From NCBI GenBank assembly GCA_022792295.1, contig JAAWAR010000102.1, forward strand, positions 1 through 47,039: DNA of 47,039 nt. The letters are read 5' to 3'. Positions within the stretch are counted from its first letter, which is position 1. Each line of letters begins with the position of its first letter. Positions 25,897 to 34,477 of this stretch are shown here, piece by piece. The DNA comes from Lachnospiraceae bacterium. GTDB taxonomy: Bacteria > Bacillota > Clostridia > Lachnospirales > Lachnospiraceae. The notes under the pieces are model-generated. The model did not search any database and was not told where the DNA came from. It was given only the letters and a program-made list of their open reading frames with translations. A program made the translations under genes and the position numbers.

Positions 25897-26133
25897 ATGG
25901 AAACAGTATATGAAATTTTGAATAGCCTGAGACCGGAATTTGATTTTAAAAGCAGTAAGGATTTTATTGAAGATGGATACCTTGATTCCTTTGACGTCGT
26001 TTCTTTAGTTACTGAACTGGAGGATCATTTTGACTGCATTATTGATGCCTTAGATATTTTGCCGGAGAATTTTAATACGGTCGCCTCCATTATGAATATC
26101 GTTAAAAAGAATGGTGGGAAATGTGAAGAATAA
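25897..26133 (+). CDS. Carrier protein 3 (DltC/PCP-like)
   Basis: This is a 78-residue acidic carrier protein with the phosphopantetheine serine in IEDGYLDSFDVVSLV (Ser31). The GYLDSFDVV pattern is typical of D-alanine carrier proteins and some peptidyl carriers rather than fatty-acid ACPs. ATAAGGAG precedes the ATG. It lies 32 nt after the adenylation enzyme and overlaps the following SDR, so it is the likely acceptor of the activated acid. Confidence 0.9.
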   Translation: METVYEILNSLRPEFDFKSSKDFIEDGYLDSFDVVSLVTELEDHFDCIIDALDILPENFNTVASIMNIVKKNGGKCEE

Positions 26134-26893
26134 ATACGATGCGAACAGGCTTCTGCTCAGGAAAAATTGCCTGATTACCGGCTGCGGAAAAGGACTTGGG
26201 CAGGCTACGCTGATTGCTTTTGCTGCGGCTGGTGCTAGTACAATATATGCGAACGATATTGTTGAGGGGAGTATAGAAGAAACGGCGGAAAAGCTTCGCC
26301 GTGAGTATGGTACCCGGATTATAACAATGTATTTTAATGTCGCTGACATTGGGGCATGTAAGGATGTAATCGTTAGGATAAAAAAGGATATTGGGTATAT
26401 TGATGTTTTGGTCAATAATGCAGGAGTCATGAAAGACGCATTAATAGGAAGTGTTTCACCAGAACTGATCCGTTGGCAGTATGGAGTCAATGTGTTTGGC
26501 AGTATGGAGTTATTACAGCTGGCGACAAAATTGATGCTGAAGCGCAGAAGCGGCAGCATTATTAATCTATCTTCAATCGTGGGTCTTACAGGCAATCCGG
26601 GACAACTTGTGTATTCATCAACAAAAGGAGCGATCATTTCTATGACAAAAACTGCGGCCAAAGAGTTAGCGCCGCACAATATTCGTGTGAATGCGATCGC
26701 GCCCGGCATGATCGATACGGATATGATGCGTTCGGTTGGAGAAAAGCATTTGAAGATACATTTGGAGCACATTCCTATGGGGCGGTTGGGGTATCCTGAG
26801 GAGATAGCAGACGTAGCCGTATTTCTGGCCTCCGATATGTCCACTTACCTGACTGGACAGGTGATTGCGGTTGATGGCTGTGTATTAGTTTAA
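26111..26893 (+). CDS. FabG-like SDR ketoreductase 4
   Basis: This is a 260-residue reductase of the classical FabG type: TGCGKGLG, VLVNNAGVMKDAL, INLSSIVGLTGNPGQ, and the triad Ser155, Tyr168, Lys172 (YSSTK), ending YLTGQVIAVDGC. Unlike SDRs 1-3 it keeps NNAG and the standard C terminus, so it came from a different lineage. The start is ATG 26111 inside the carrier gene, or GTG 26123; neither has a strong ribosome site, which points to translational coupling. Confidence 0.92.
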   Translation: MVGNVKNKYDANRLLLRKNCLITGCGKGLGQATLIAFAAAGASTIYANDIVEGSIEETAEKLRREYGTRIITMYFNVADIGACKDVIVRIKKDIGYIDVLVNNAGVMKDALIGSVSPELIRWQYGVNVFGSMELLQLATKLMLKRRSGSIINLSSIVGLTGNPGQLVYSSTKGAIISMTKTAAKELAPHNIRVNAIAPGMIDTDMMRSVGEKHLKIHLEHIPMGRLGYPEEIADVAVFLASDMSTYLTGQVIAVDGCVLV

Positions 26894-26908
26894 TAAGGAG
26901 GACATAAG

Positions 26909-27976
26909 GTGGTAACAAGGTTTAAAGGGGCTAGAATAAGCGGAGTTTTGGCGGTGCTCCCGGAAAATGAATATTTATATGATGAAGAAACAAAGAATTT
27001 TGCTTCTCCGGCGACGCGCCGTCTAAAAAAAATTATGGGATTTAATAAACGAAGGGCAGCGAAATCGACAACAACCTCCTGTGATTTTTGTTTATATGGC
27101 ATACGCCATCTATTGGATAATAATCTGTTGAAAAAAGAAGAAATTGGTGCAGTGATTGTTCTCAGCGTCACTCCCGATTATTATATGCCTCAGATGAGCA
27201 ATATTATACAAGGCGAATTAGGGCTACCCAATGACGTAATCTGCATGGATATTTCTCAAGCATGCGCGGCGTATGTTTTGGGAATATATCAGGCAGCAAT
27301 GCTTATAGGGCATCTTCCACTGGACAAAAAGGTGATAGTATGTACAAGCGATGTTTTATGCCGCAAAGAACCGGAGTGGAAACTAGCTGAGCCTTCTTTC
27401 GGCGGTGATGCGGCAACGATTACAATTATGGAACATAGTTTCAAAGGCGAAGAAATTTTTGCTAATATCTATAATGATGGTACACAGAGGGAGGCATTGA
27501 TAATCCATGCAGGTGGTTTTAAAATGCCTCGTTCACCTGAGACGGCCATACCGCATGATATTGGTGATGGAACAATGAGGAGCTATAATGATCTTTGGAT
27601 GGACGGGTCAGCTGTATTTAATTTTGTACAAAAAGAAGTCCCGCCAATGATTCGAGAAATACTCCAACAAGCGGGTAAGGAGAAAGACGAAATTGACTGG
27701 TATCTGTTTCATCAGCCAAACAAATTTATGTTGCAAAAACTAGCACAAAGGCTTGGAATCCCGTCCGAAAAAATGCCTATGAATATCGTAGAGACTTTTG
27801 GAAATTCTAGTGGTTCCTGCGTGGGTGTGAATATTGCCTACAATTTGGGAGAAAAGTTGTTGGATCATAAATATACGTGCTGTCTGGCAGGGTTTGGCGG
27901 AGGACTTGCCTGGGCATCGGCAGTATTGGATATTGGAAACTTGGATTTTTGCCAAATGATCATTTCACATTTGTAA
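26909..27976 (+). CDS. 3-oxoacyl-ACP synthase III-like enzyme 3
   Basis: This is a 355-residue KAS III starting at GTG 26909, 7 nt after AAGGAGG. The triad is present: Cys119 in SQACAAYVLG, His268 in YLFHQPNK and Asn299 in ETFGNSSGS. It differs clearly from KAS III 1 and 2 in the N-terminal region (FNKRRAAKSTTTSCDF) and in the residues around Cys119 (QACAA rather than GCSA/GCSG). It follows the adenylation/carrier pair, so it could extend or use that starter unit. Confidence 0.93.
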   Translation: MVTRFKGARISGVLAVLPENEYLYDEETKNFASPATRRLKKIMGFNKRRAAKSTTTSCDFCLYGIRHLLDNNLLKKEEIGAVIVLSVTPDYYMPQMSNIIQGELGLPNDVICMDISQACAAYVLGIYQAAMLIGHLPLDKKVIVCTSDVLCRKEPEWKLAEPSFGGDAATITIMEHSFKGEEIFANIYNDGTQREALIIHAGGFKMPRSPETAIPHDIGDGTMRSYNDLWMDGSAVFNFVQKEVPPMIREILQQAGKEKDEIDWYLFHQPNKFMLQKLAQRLGIPSEKMPMNIVETFGNSSGSCVGVNIAYNLGEKLLDHKYTCCLAGFGGGLAWASAVLDIGNLDFCQMIISHL

Positions 27977-28032
27977 ATTAATGGGGGTTACTGATAAAAA
28001 ACGAATATTTCTGTGCAAATAGGAGGAAGCCT

Positions 28033-28887
28033 ATGAATGTATTATCCAATCCAGAGGAGTATTACAAACTTCAGCGGGAAGTGAAGGATATATCAAACAG
28101 GCAGGCTTTCAGCAACTGCTACTTAACCGCGGAAGTACTGGCACATTATATTTCGCAGGAAAGTGTAAGATATTTTTTATTGCAGGAAGGTGTAGCATTT
28201 TTAATAAACAGAGGGACCGTTTATACGTTTCAGTTTTGTCTGGCGCCATCTTCCAGGATTGCGCTTCCTCCCATGGAAAAACCTTTAGTAGCGGATTTGG
28301 TTTATCGTGCCGGGGATATTTCTCCGGCACAGCAGGTTGCAGAAAGGCAGCTAATTCAAGCGGGATTTAATCTGCAAAGGGAATCCCATGAATATGCGAT
28401 AGGTACAATTTCTGAATCGGAGAGAAAAAAGGAGGAGGCACTTTGCCGAAAACTGGAGAAAGCGAATTACCGATTTCAGCCGGTTGAGATAGAACGTGCT
28501 GGAGAAGCGTACTGGCTTTTGAAAGAGGGAATTGACCCATTTAACATGCATGGTTTCCAAAGCATGAATTGGGAGGGATTGTGTGCCAACCGACAAGCGT
28601 TTTGCGTAATATCGCCGCAGAATCATATATGTGCCGTCTATGTTTTACCAACCGGATTTCGCGGTGGTTTGAGTGTCGTATGTGAAAAATATCGAGGATT
28701 GGGATTGGGTAAGGCAATTTGCTTTTATAGCTGGTATGTAGCGGGGCATTTTTCAGCGAACGAGCATATTTGGACTGGATCTGATAACGATGTGCTTCGT
28801 CATATTGCAGTTGTTATGGGCGGTAGTGATACAAAACGGCGTGCAAAACAATATGTGAAAATCAATCATTGCCCGCAATTTGTTTAG
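28033..28887 (+). CDS. Two-domain GNAT-like acyltransferase 2
   Basis: This is a 284-residue protein with the same two-part layout as the gene at 19883. The linker phrase LIQAGFNLQRESHEYAIGT parallels the AGYKKHLEYGRFVIK segment of its partner. The second half has a clear acyl-CoA-binding loop YRGLGLGKAICFY (Q/RxxGxG/A). The ATG follows AGGAGGAAGCCT. The two proteins close the KAS III/SDR block at each end, so they may transfer two different acyl groups. Acceptors are unknown. Confidence 0.68.
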   Translation: MNVLSNPEEYYKLQREVKDISNRQAFSNCYLTAEVLAHYISQESVRYFLLQEGVAFLINRGTVYTFQFCLAPSSRIALPPMEKPLVADLVYRAGDISPAQQVAERQLIQAGFNLQRESHEYAIGTISESERKKEEALCRKLEKANYRFQPVEIERAGEAYWLLKEGIDPFNMHGFQSMNWEGLCANRQAFCVISPQNHICAVYVLPTGFRGGLSVVCEKYRGLGLGKAICFYSWYVAGHFSANEHIWTGSDNDVLRHIAVVMGGSDTKRRAKQYVKINHCPQFV

Positions 28888-28987
28888 AGAGAAAAGACTT
28901 TTATAGAACAGGAATTAAGATGACTTTAAATAATGCTTTTTTAACGCTCAAAAGCACACGAAGACCTTAAGGAGAAAGGACAATCAG

Positions 28988-29317
28988 ATGGTGCTTTATG
29001 TATTGTTTCTTTTTATGATCATACTTGTTGCGCTCTTTGTTCATGAAAATGTTGTTGAGGTAATTCAAACGTTGAAAGATGGCCTATTGTTATTTGGTGC
29101 GTACGGCAGCGAAATCATGTTATTTTTATTGCTATTGAAAATTTTTAGGGGAGAAGGTTCTGTTGAAGTAAAAACGGCGTTCGCGAATGTGAACAGCGTT
29201 TTTCGATATGGATTAATGGGAGTATTTTGGGCAGTTGCTTCCCCATTAGGGGTTTCTTTAATAAAGGATATGGTTCAAAAAAAGGAAAAGAATAGTAATG
29301 AAAAGAATGTGGAATAA
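28988..29317 (+). CDS. Small membrane protein, unknown function
   Basis: This is a 109-residue protein with hydrophobic stretches at about 2-18, 31-51 and 71-91 and a charged, Lys-rich tail (KKEKNSNEKN). I do not recognise a family. An AAGGAGAAAGG ribosome site precedes the ATG. It overlaps the arylsulfotransferase-like gene by 20 nt, so it may help export or anchor that protein, or act as a membrane partner for the acyl enzymes. Confidence 0.7.
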   Translation: MVLYVLFLFMIILVALFVHENVVEVIQTLKDGLLLFGAYGSEIMLFLLLLKIFRGEGSVEVKTAFANVNSVFRYGLMGVFWAVASPLGVSLIKDMVQKKEKNSNEKNVE

Positions 29318-31646
29318 AAGGTTAATATGCTTTTTGACGATATGTTTTGTTATGGTATTGTTTGGCGGGGGTATTGCTCTGTTTGAGCTTTCACAAACGG
29401 AGCCTTTGCCAGAAGAAATACCACAAATAAATCCAATAAAATATACAGCGGAGGGAGAACGGATAAAGGAGACAGAGCCGATTTTGCAGGAAGAACCAGT
29501 AGAGGAGAAGATGATTGATGAGGAAGAATTGCTTATCACACTTACAATGGACATGCTTGCCAGGCAGGAACAAATTGAACGAGAAATTGAAGCAGAATTT
29601 GAACAGGGCGAGTACACGTTCCAGAACCCGCTGGTGGTTTTGGATCCTTACGGTGTTTCCCCGCTGACAGCGATCCTTATGTTCCGAACAGAAGAACGCT
29701 GTCAAATTTCCATAAAAATTCCTGGGGGGGGCGAGAAATCTATTGATGATGTGTCATTTACTTTTGAAGGATATGAGGTAGAACATCGTATTCCGGTTTA
29801 TGGTATGCTCGCGGGACAGGTTAATCAAATTTATCTTACAGCAGAAAAATATTCCGGAGGGAAGATTGAAAATATAATTGAAATAACAACGGCAAAAGCG
29901 ATTGATGCGATTTGTAGCCGCAGCAATAAATACAGGCTATGGGATGAATCCGCATACCAGCCAGGATTAAATTTTGCAAATGAAATTAATGTTGGAGATG
30001 AGGGAAGATTTGCATTTGACAGTGAAGGGAATTGTCGATGGTATATAACAGGACGGACTGAAGGAACCATTTTGGAGCATTTGACTCACTCCGTAGAATT
30101 TACTCAAGATGGGTATTGTTATATGGGATGCGGAGCATATGCTACAGGTAAACCAGTAGTTTTCTTAAAAATGGATTACCTTGGGAAGATATTGGGAGCA
30201 TATTACGTTGCAAATTGTTTGCATCATGAAATCACAGAAACAGATAATAATACATTGATTGCTTTAGGAGCAAACCCAGAAGTAGTGGGATCTGAGCAGT
30301 GTGTTGCATATGAATTAGATTTAAAAACAGGAGAAATTCTTCATCAGTTAGATTATAATAATGTATTAATGCGTACGCGGGCGCCTGACCTGTATGCAGA
30401 TAATCTGGCGACAGACTGGGCACATTTGAATTCGGTTGTTCCCTATGGTGAAGATCGAATTATTGTGTCAAGTAATAATCAAAGCACGATTGTTTGCAAT
30501 GACTGGGAAGGGAAGATTAGCTGGATGCTTTGTAATCCGGAGGAATATCCGGAAATCTATAGCGATTATATTTTAAAACCGATAGGAGATAATTTTGAAT
30601 ATACATATGGACAACACTGCGTAACGCTTATTAATGAGGAACAGATTGAAAAAGGAATAATTGATATTCTGGTATTTGATAATGGACGCTGCCGTTACGA
30701 GCATAAAGGGGAAATTGAAAAAAACGGTGGTATTGAGGGAGAAGGCTATTCCCGTATGGTGGTTTTTCGGATCAATGAAGTAGATATGACCGTTGAACAA
30801 ATTTGGTCCTATGGAGAAGACAGAACGGAGCTGCATTCGCCCTGGCGGAGCTCGGCAGAATTACTTGAAAATGGAAATTATTTGGGATTATTTGCGACCT
30901 CCAATCATAGTGGTGGGTTATATCCAGAAGGGTATATTGTGAAAGAACATCCTGCCTATGTAGAAGTTGACGCATCCGGCAATCTGGTATGGGAACTTCA
31001 TCAGGAGTATGGTAATTATTTGCAGGTATATCGCGTAGAACGCCTGCCTATCTATTGTGAGGGTGTAGAAAACTCCCATTGGGGTGAGTCTACTGTCAAT
31101 CTTATCCCGGAAGAAATATTGAAAAAATATGGATACAAGGCAGCGGATATGCCGCCAGACGTAGTTTTGGACACGCAGAATGGAGATGAGCCAACCAGTC
31201 AGGAAAAAGCATACCAGTCCACGGAGAATACAGCAGATATACTTTGGCAATTTACCTTGAACGATTATGAGACACATTCTGAGCTTCATTCTGTGGAACA
31301 GGTGCCGCAATACATTGGGGATCCGGTGGAGGTTGCGCATGATGATTACTCAGTCACTGGGATGCAGTTTTTACTGCTGGATCTCACCATTTCCAAACAG
31401 GGCCCAGGAAACATTCCTTTTTCCTGGGAGAATCTGGGCCTTTCTGTTGATGGAAAAATGTATACGCGCATGGAGGATGACAGTTTTATAGGCTATCACA
31501 GCTATAACCGCCTGCCAAGTACAGATTTGCAGATGGGCAGTAAGACCGGTTGGATCTGCATGGAAATTCCGTCCGATATAGATCTGAACAATGCGGAACT
31601 GACTTACAACAGTGGGAGCAAAATACAGTCAACTCCTCTAAACTGA
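29298..31646 (+). CDS. Arylsulfotransferase (ASST)-family protein 1, membrane anchored, key Arg replaced
   Basis: ASST enzymes move a sulfate group between phenols outside the cytoplasm through a sulfated histidine. This 782-residue protein has an N-terminal signal/anchor (LICFLTICFVMVLFGGGIAL), an Arg/Glu-rich spacer, an N-terminal beta domain (about 104-200) and a beta-propeller core. Conserved histidines remain: HHEI (309-310), DWAHLNS (376) and YGQH (440, the position of the sulfated His in E. coli AssT). The arginine normally in the SSRHQ motif is Asn here (SSNNQ, 393). A C-terminal extension of about 150 residues follows the core. Activity is therefore in doubt. Confidence 0.82.
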   Translation: MKRMWNKRLICFLTICFVMVLFGGGIALFELSQTEPLPEEIPQINPIKYTAEGERIKETEPILQEEPVEEKMIDEEELLITLTMDMLARQEQIEREIEAEFEQGEYTFQNPLVVLDPYGVSPLTAILMFRTEERCQISIKIPGGGEKSIDDVSFTFEGYEVEHRIPVYGMLAGQVNQIYLTAEKYSGGKIENIIEITTAKAIDAICSRSNKYRLWDESAYQPGLNFANEINVGDEGRFAFDSEGNCRWYITGRTEGTILEHLTHSVEFTQDGYCYMGCGAYATGKPVVFLKMDYLGKILGAYYVANCLHHEITETDNNTLIALGANPEVVGSEQCVAYELDLKTGEILHQLDYNNVLMRTRAPDLYADNLATDWAHLNSVVPYGEDRIIVSSNNQSTIVCNDWEGKISWMLCNPEEYPEIYSDYILKPIGDNFEYTYGQHCVTLINEEQIEKGIIDILVFDNGRCRYEHKGEIEKNGGIEGEGYSRMVVFRINEVDMTVEQIWSYGEDRTELHSPWRSSAELLENGNYLGLFATSNHSGGLYPEGYIVKEHPAYVEVDASGNLVWELHQEYGNYLQVYRVERLPIYCEGVENSHWGESTVNLIPEEILKKYGYKAADMPPDVVLDTQNGDEPTSQEKAYQSTENTADILWQFTLNDYETHSELHSVEQVPQYIGDPVEVAHDDYSVTGMQFLLLDLTISKQGPGNIPFSWENLGLSVDGKMYTRMEDDSFIGYHSYNRLPSTDLQMGSKTGWICMEIPSDIDLNNAELTYNSGSKIQSTPLN

Positions 31647-31671
31647 TAAAATTATAGGAAGGATACAGAAT

Positions 31672-33426
31672 ATGAAACGTAGTATTTCAGCTTTTTTAAC
31701 CCTATCATTGCTTCTCTCTGTCACAGCCTGTGGATCAGGCAACCCCTCGTCCATCGCCTCAGAACCGGCAGAAGCGGATTACGATGAGATTTCATCTTCT
31801 GCTCCAGATTCACAGATTACTGTAAGTCCGGATCCCGATGAGATACTTTCCGTTTCTTCTGTGCTGCGTACCGCCGATCATTCTGTTCTGGAAGAACAAG
31901 TAGCGATTGATCAGGAACTGTTAGCCGAAGCGCAAGCCGGTTATTCTTTCGAAGCACCTCTTGTTGTGGTAAACCCTTATGGGAATGCCCCTTTGAGTGC
32001 ACTGGCTATTTTTGATACAGAGGAAGAAACTGAAGTTACAGTTACTATAAAGGGACATGATGCCAAAGATGACATAACTACCACTTTTCCCAGGGAAAAG
32101 AGGCATATTCTCCCGATTGCCGGCCTTTATGCCGGCCAGGAAACGCAGGTTGAATTGACACTGTCTGACGGAAGCTCAATTTCACTGTCAATCGCTACAG
32201 AGCCAGTGGATGAGGATTTGGTAAACGCAGAAGTAATCCGGCTGGACGAAGAATTTTACGACTATGAGCAGCTTACCTTTGCTTATTATAATTATGGAAC
32301 GTTAGCTTATGACAGTGAAGGGGATTTGCGGTTTTATTCCCAATTTCCGGCGTTACCTCTAACCCGCCTTTCAAATGGGCATTTTGCTGCTTATACCCGT
32401 GAATTTGCGGATAAGAAATCAGGAACCTTTGCAGGGATTGTGGAAATTGACATTTGCGGACGCATTTATAATCAATATATGCTTCCTGGCGGCGCACACC
32501 ATGAGATTCGGGAACTCTCGAATGGGAATCTATTAGTTGGAACTTCTCATGATGATTTATCTGTTATCAATTGCAGTATTGCGGAAATCGAGAGGGATAC
32601 GGGCAATCTTGTCTGGCAGTTGGATCTTTGTGATCTGATGGATACTACGGACGGAATTGGTGTACTCTACGAACGGATGAACCAGGCGGGGTTTGCCGTA
32701 TGGTTTCACGATAATTCTTTTTGTTATGATGAGGCTACCGACAGTTTATTGATTTCGGGGCGGATTGTCGATGCGGTTGTTTGTGTAGAGAAGTCCACCC
32801 AAAAGCTCAAATGGATATTGGGTACCAATGAAGGCTGGAATAATGCGGATCCTTCTTTATTTTTTACCCCGATAGATAACGACGGAGATTTTGAATGGCA
32901 GTTTGCCCAGCACAATGTGGATCTTCTGCCTGACCTAGATGGAAATCCGGCGACGTTAGATGTATTGATGTTTGACAATGGATGTGCCCGTACAAAGGAC
33001 CTGAACCAGGGTGGTGTTTCAGGTAAGGACGTATATTCTCGCGCTGTTGTGTATCATGTAGATACGGCAGCTATGACAGTTTCACAGGAATGGGAGTATG
33101 GTAAAGAGCGAGGTGATTCTTGGTATTCGGCATATATTAGCGGTGCAAACTATGAGGAAGATACCGGGGTATTCTGGATTTGTTCTGGCGGAATTCAACA
33201 TGATGCATCCGCAGACAATTATGACCTTAGCATTGCCGGATTCAATGGTGATTTGAAGGTAGAGTATTCTGCTTTAATAGATGCAGTATTAGAGGCTGAA
33301 CTGAAATATGAATTAAAAGTTCACCGGAATGTATACCGCAGTGCAAGATTTGATATATATGGAGGAAGAAGCACTTCGACTGATGTCACAGTTCCGGGAA
33401 ATTGTTTTGTAGTAAAAAATGAATAA
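31672..33426 (+). CDS. Arylsulfotransferase (ASST)-family lipoprotein 2
   Basis: This 584-residue protein is predicted to be lipid-anchored: the signal ends in the lipobox SVTAC (Cys20), followed by a Ser/Pro/Glu-rich linker. The N-terminal domain (YSFEAPLVVVNPYGNAPLSA) matches that of the preceding protein. The active-site set looks complete: HHEI (276-277), WFHDNS (346), ISGRIVD (Arg364) and FAQH (414). It is shorter than ASST 1, lacking that C-terminal extension. It could sulfate an exported phenolic or hydroxylated product of the cluster; the sulfate donor is unknown. AGGAAGGAT precedes the ATG. Confidence 0.87.
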   Translation: MKRSISAFLTLSLLLSVTACGSGNPSSIASEPAEADYDEISSSAPDSQITVSPDPDEILSVSSVLRTADHSVLEEQVAIDQELLAEAQAGYSFEAPLVVVNPYGNAPLSALAIFDTEEETEVTVTIKGHDAKDDITTTFPREKRHILPIAGLYAGQETQVELTLSDGSSISLSIATEPVDEDLVNAEVIRLDEEFYDYEQLTFAYYNYGTLAYDSEGDLRFYSQFPALPLTRLSNGHFAAYTREFADKKSGTFAGIVEIDICGRIYNQYMLPGGAHHEIRELSNGNLLVGTSHDDLSVINCSIAEIERDTGNLVWQLDLCDLMDTTDGIGVLYERMNQAGFAVWFHDNSFCYDEATDSLLISGRIVDAVVCVEKSTQKLKWILGTNEGWNNADPSLFFTPIDNDGDFEWQFAQHNVDLLPDLDGNPATLDVLMFDNGCARTKDLNQGGVSGKDVYSRAVVYHVDTAAMTVSQEWEYGKERGDSWYSAYISGANYEEDTGVFWICSGGIQHDASADNYDLSIAGFNGDLKVEYSALIDAVLEAELKYELKVHRNVYRSARFDIYGGRSTSTDVTVPGNCFVVKNE

Positions 33427-33531
33427 ACAACCTCATTTGCTCATGTGATTTTAAGTATATTCATAAAGAACATGGAAGAAGCTGATTTTTTAAAATAAAT
33501 GAGTCGTATACGAATAAGGTAGGAGAAACGT

Positions 33532-34470
33532 ATGAAAACAGCAATTATGTTCTCAGGCCAGGGGGCTCAGTTTCCTGGAATGATGAGCGATATGTTCGAG
33601 ATCTATACGGAAACCAGGGAAGTGTTTCAAAAGGCCGAAACTTTTTTAAAGAGAGACATATATAAACTGGCCATGGAGTCCAGTGCAGAGGAATTAAATT
33701 TGACCCAGAACACACAGCCCTGCCTTCTGGCCTGTGAATTGGCAGCCCTGCGTGTATTAAAAGCATGCGGTGTGCCATTTGAAGCTGCTCTCGGATTCTC
33801 TTTGGGTGAATGGGCCGCTTTGGTGGCAACCGGGGCAGCACAGGAAGAAGATGTATTGAGAGTGATCGAAAAACGGGCAGACGCGATGCAGCGGGCAGTT
33901 CCGCCCGGAGAGGGAGGTATGGTGGCCATTCTGGGTCAGATGGAGGAATCCGTTTTACAACTGTGTGCTTCGATTGGGGACATTGCACCTGCTAACTATA
34001 ACTGTCCTGGTAATATTACAGTAGCAGGTAAAGCAACTGCGGTGAAGGAGCTTTTAAAGCGTGCGGCGGAAGAAAATATTGTGGCGGCAGAAGTAGCAAT
34101 CAGTGTCCCCTCGCATTGTATGCTGATGAAACCGGCGGTGGAGGAGCTGCAGTCTGTGATTCAGTCACTTACACTGAAGAAACCTCAGATGGAACTTGTG
34201 ATGAATGCCACCGGCTATCCGGCAGAGGCTGAAGAAGAAATCAAAGAAAATTTGGTTCGTCAGCTATCCAATCCGGTTATGTTTCAACAAAGTATAGAAT
34301 ATCTATTAGGGCAGAATTTCGATACATTTATTGAGATAGGCCCCGGGAAAGCACTGTCCGGCATGGTAAAGAGGATTGCAAGACAGGAAAAAAGAAAAGT
34401 CAATATCCTGCAATTCAACAGCTTGGATAATATAAAAGCAATCCAAGAATTAAGTCAGTCACAAAATTGA
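33532..34470 (+). CDS. Malonyl-CoA:ACP transacylase (FabD-like)
   Basis: This enzyme loads malonyl units from malonyl-CoA onto carrier proteins. The 312-residue product has the start MFSGQGAQFPGM, the nucleophile in GFSLGEW (Ser90; the usual preceding residue is His, here Phe), Arg115 in EKRADAMQ, the catalytic His195 in VPSHCMLM, and the ending FIEIGPGKALSGMVKRI. It is the last gene before the terminator at 34478. It lies 105 nt after ASST 2, so it is probably the cluster's own extender-loading enzyme rather than the housekeeping one. AGGAG precedes the ATG at 33532. Confidence 0.94.
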   Translation: MKTAIMFSGQGAQFPGMMSDMFEIYTETREVFQKAETFLKRDIYKLAMESSAEELNLTQNTQPCLLACELAALRVLKACGVPFEAALGFSLGEWAALVATGAAQEEDVLRVIEKRADAMQRAVPPGEGGMVAILGQMEESVLQLCASIGDIAPANYNCPGNITVAGKATAVKELLKRAAEENIVAAEVAISVPSHCMLMKPAVEELQSVIQSLTLKKPQMELVMNATGYPAEAEEEIKENLVRQLSNPVMFQQSIEYLLGQNFDTFIEIGPGKALSGMVKRIARQEKRKVNILQFNSLDNIKAIQELSQSQN

Positions 34471-34477
34471 AAATAGA

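Noticed and set aside
24329-26133. D-alanylation (dlt) operon
   Set aside because: dltB and dltD are missing and the genes sit among KAS III and SDR genes; only the first two functions resemble dlt.
28920-28970. 16-codon ORF (MTLNNAFLTLKSTRRP) in the gap before the small membrane protein
   Set aside because: The ribosome site is weak, the frame is very short and there is no stem or terminator to suggest a leader peptide.
18442-34470. Aryl polyene or type II polyketide cluster
   Set aside because: There is no KAS/chain-length-factor pair, dehydratase, ammonia-lyase or cyclase; only KAS III enzymes are present.
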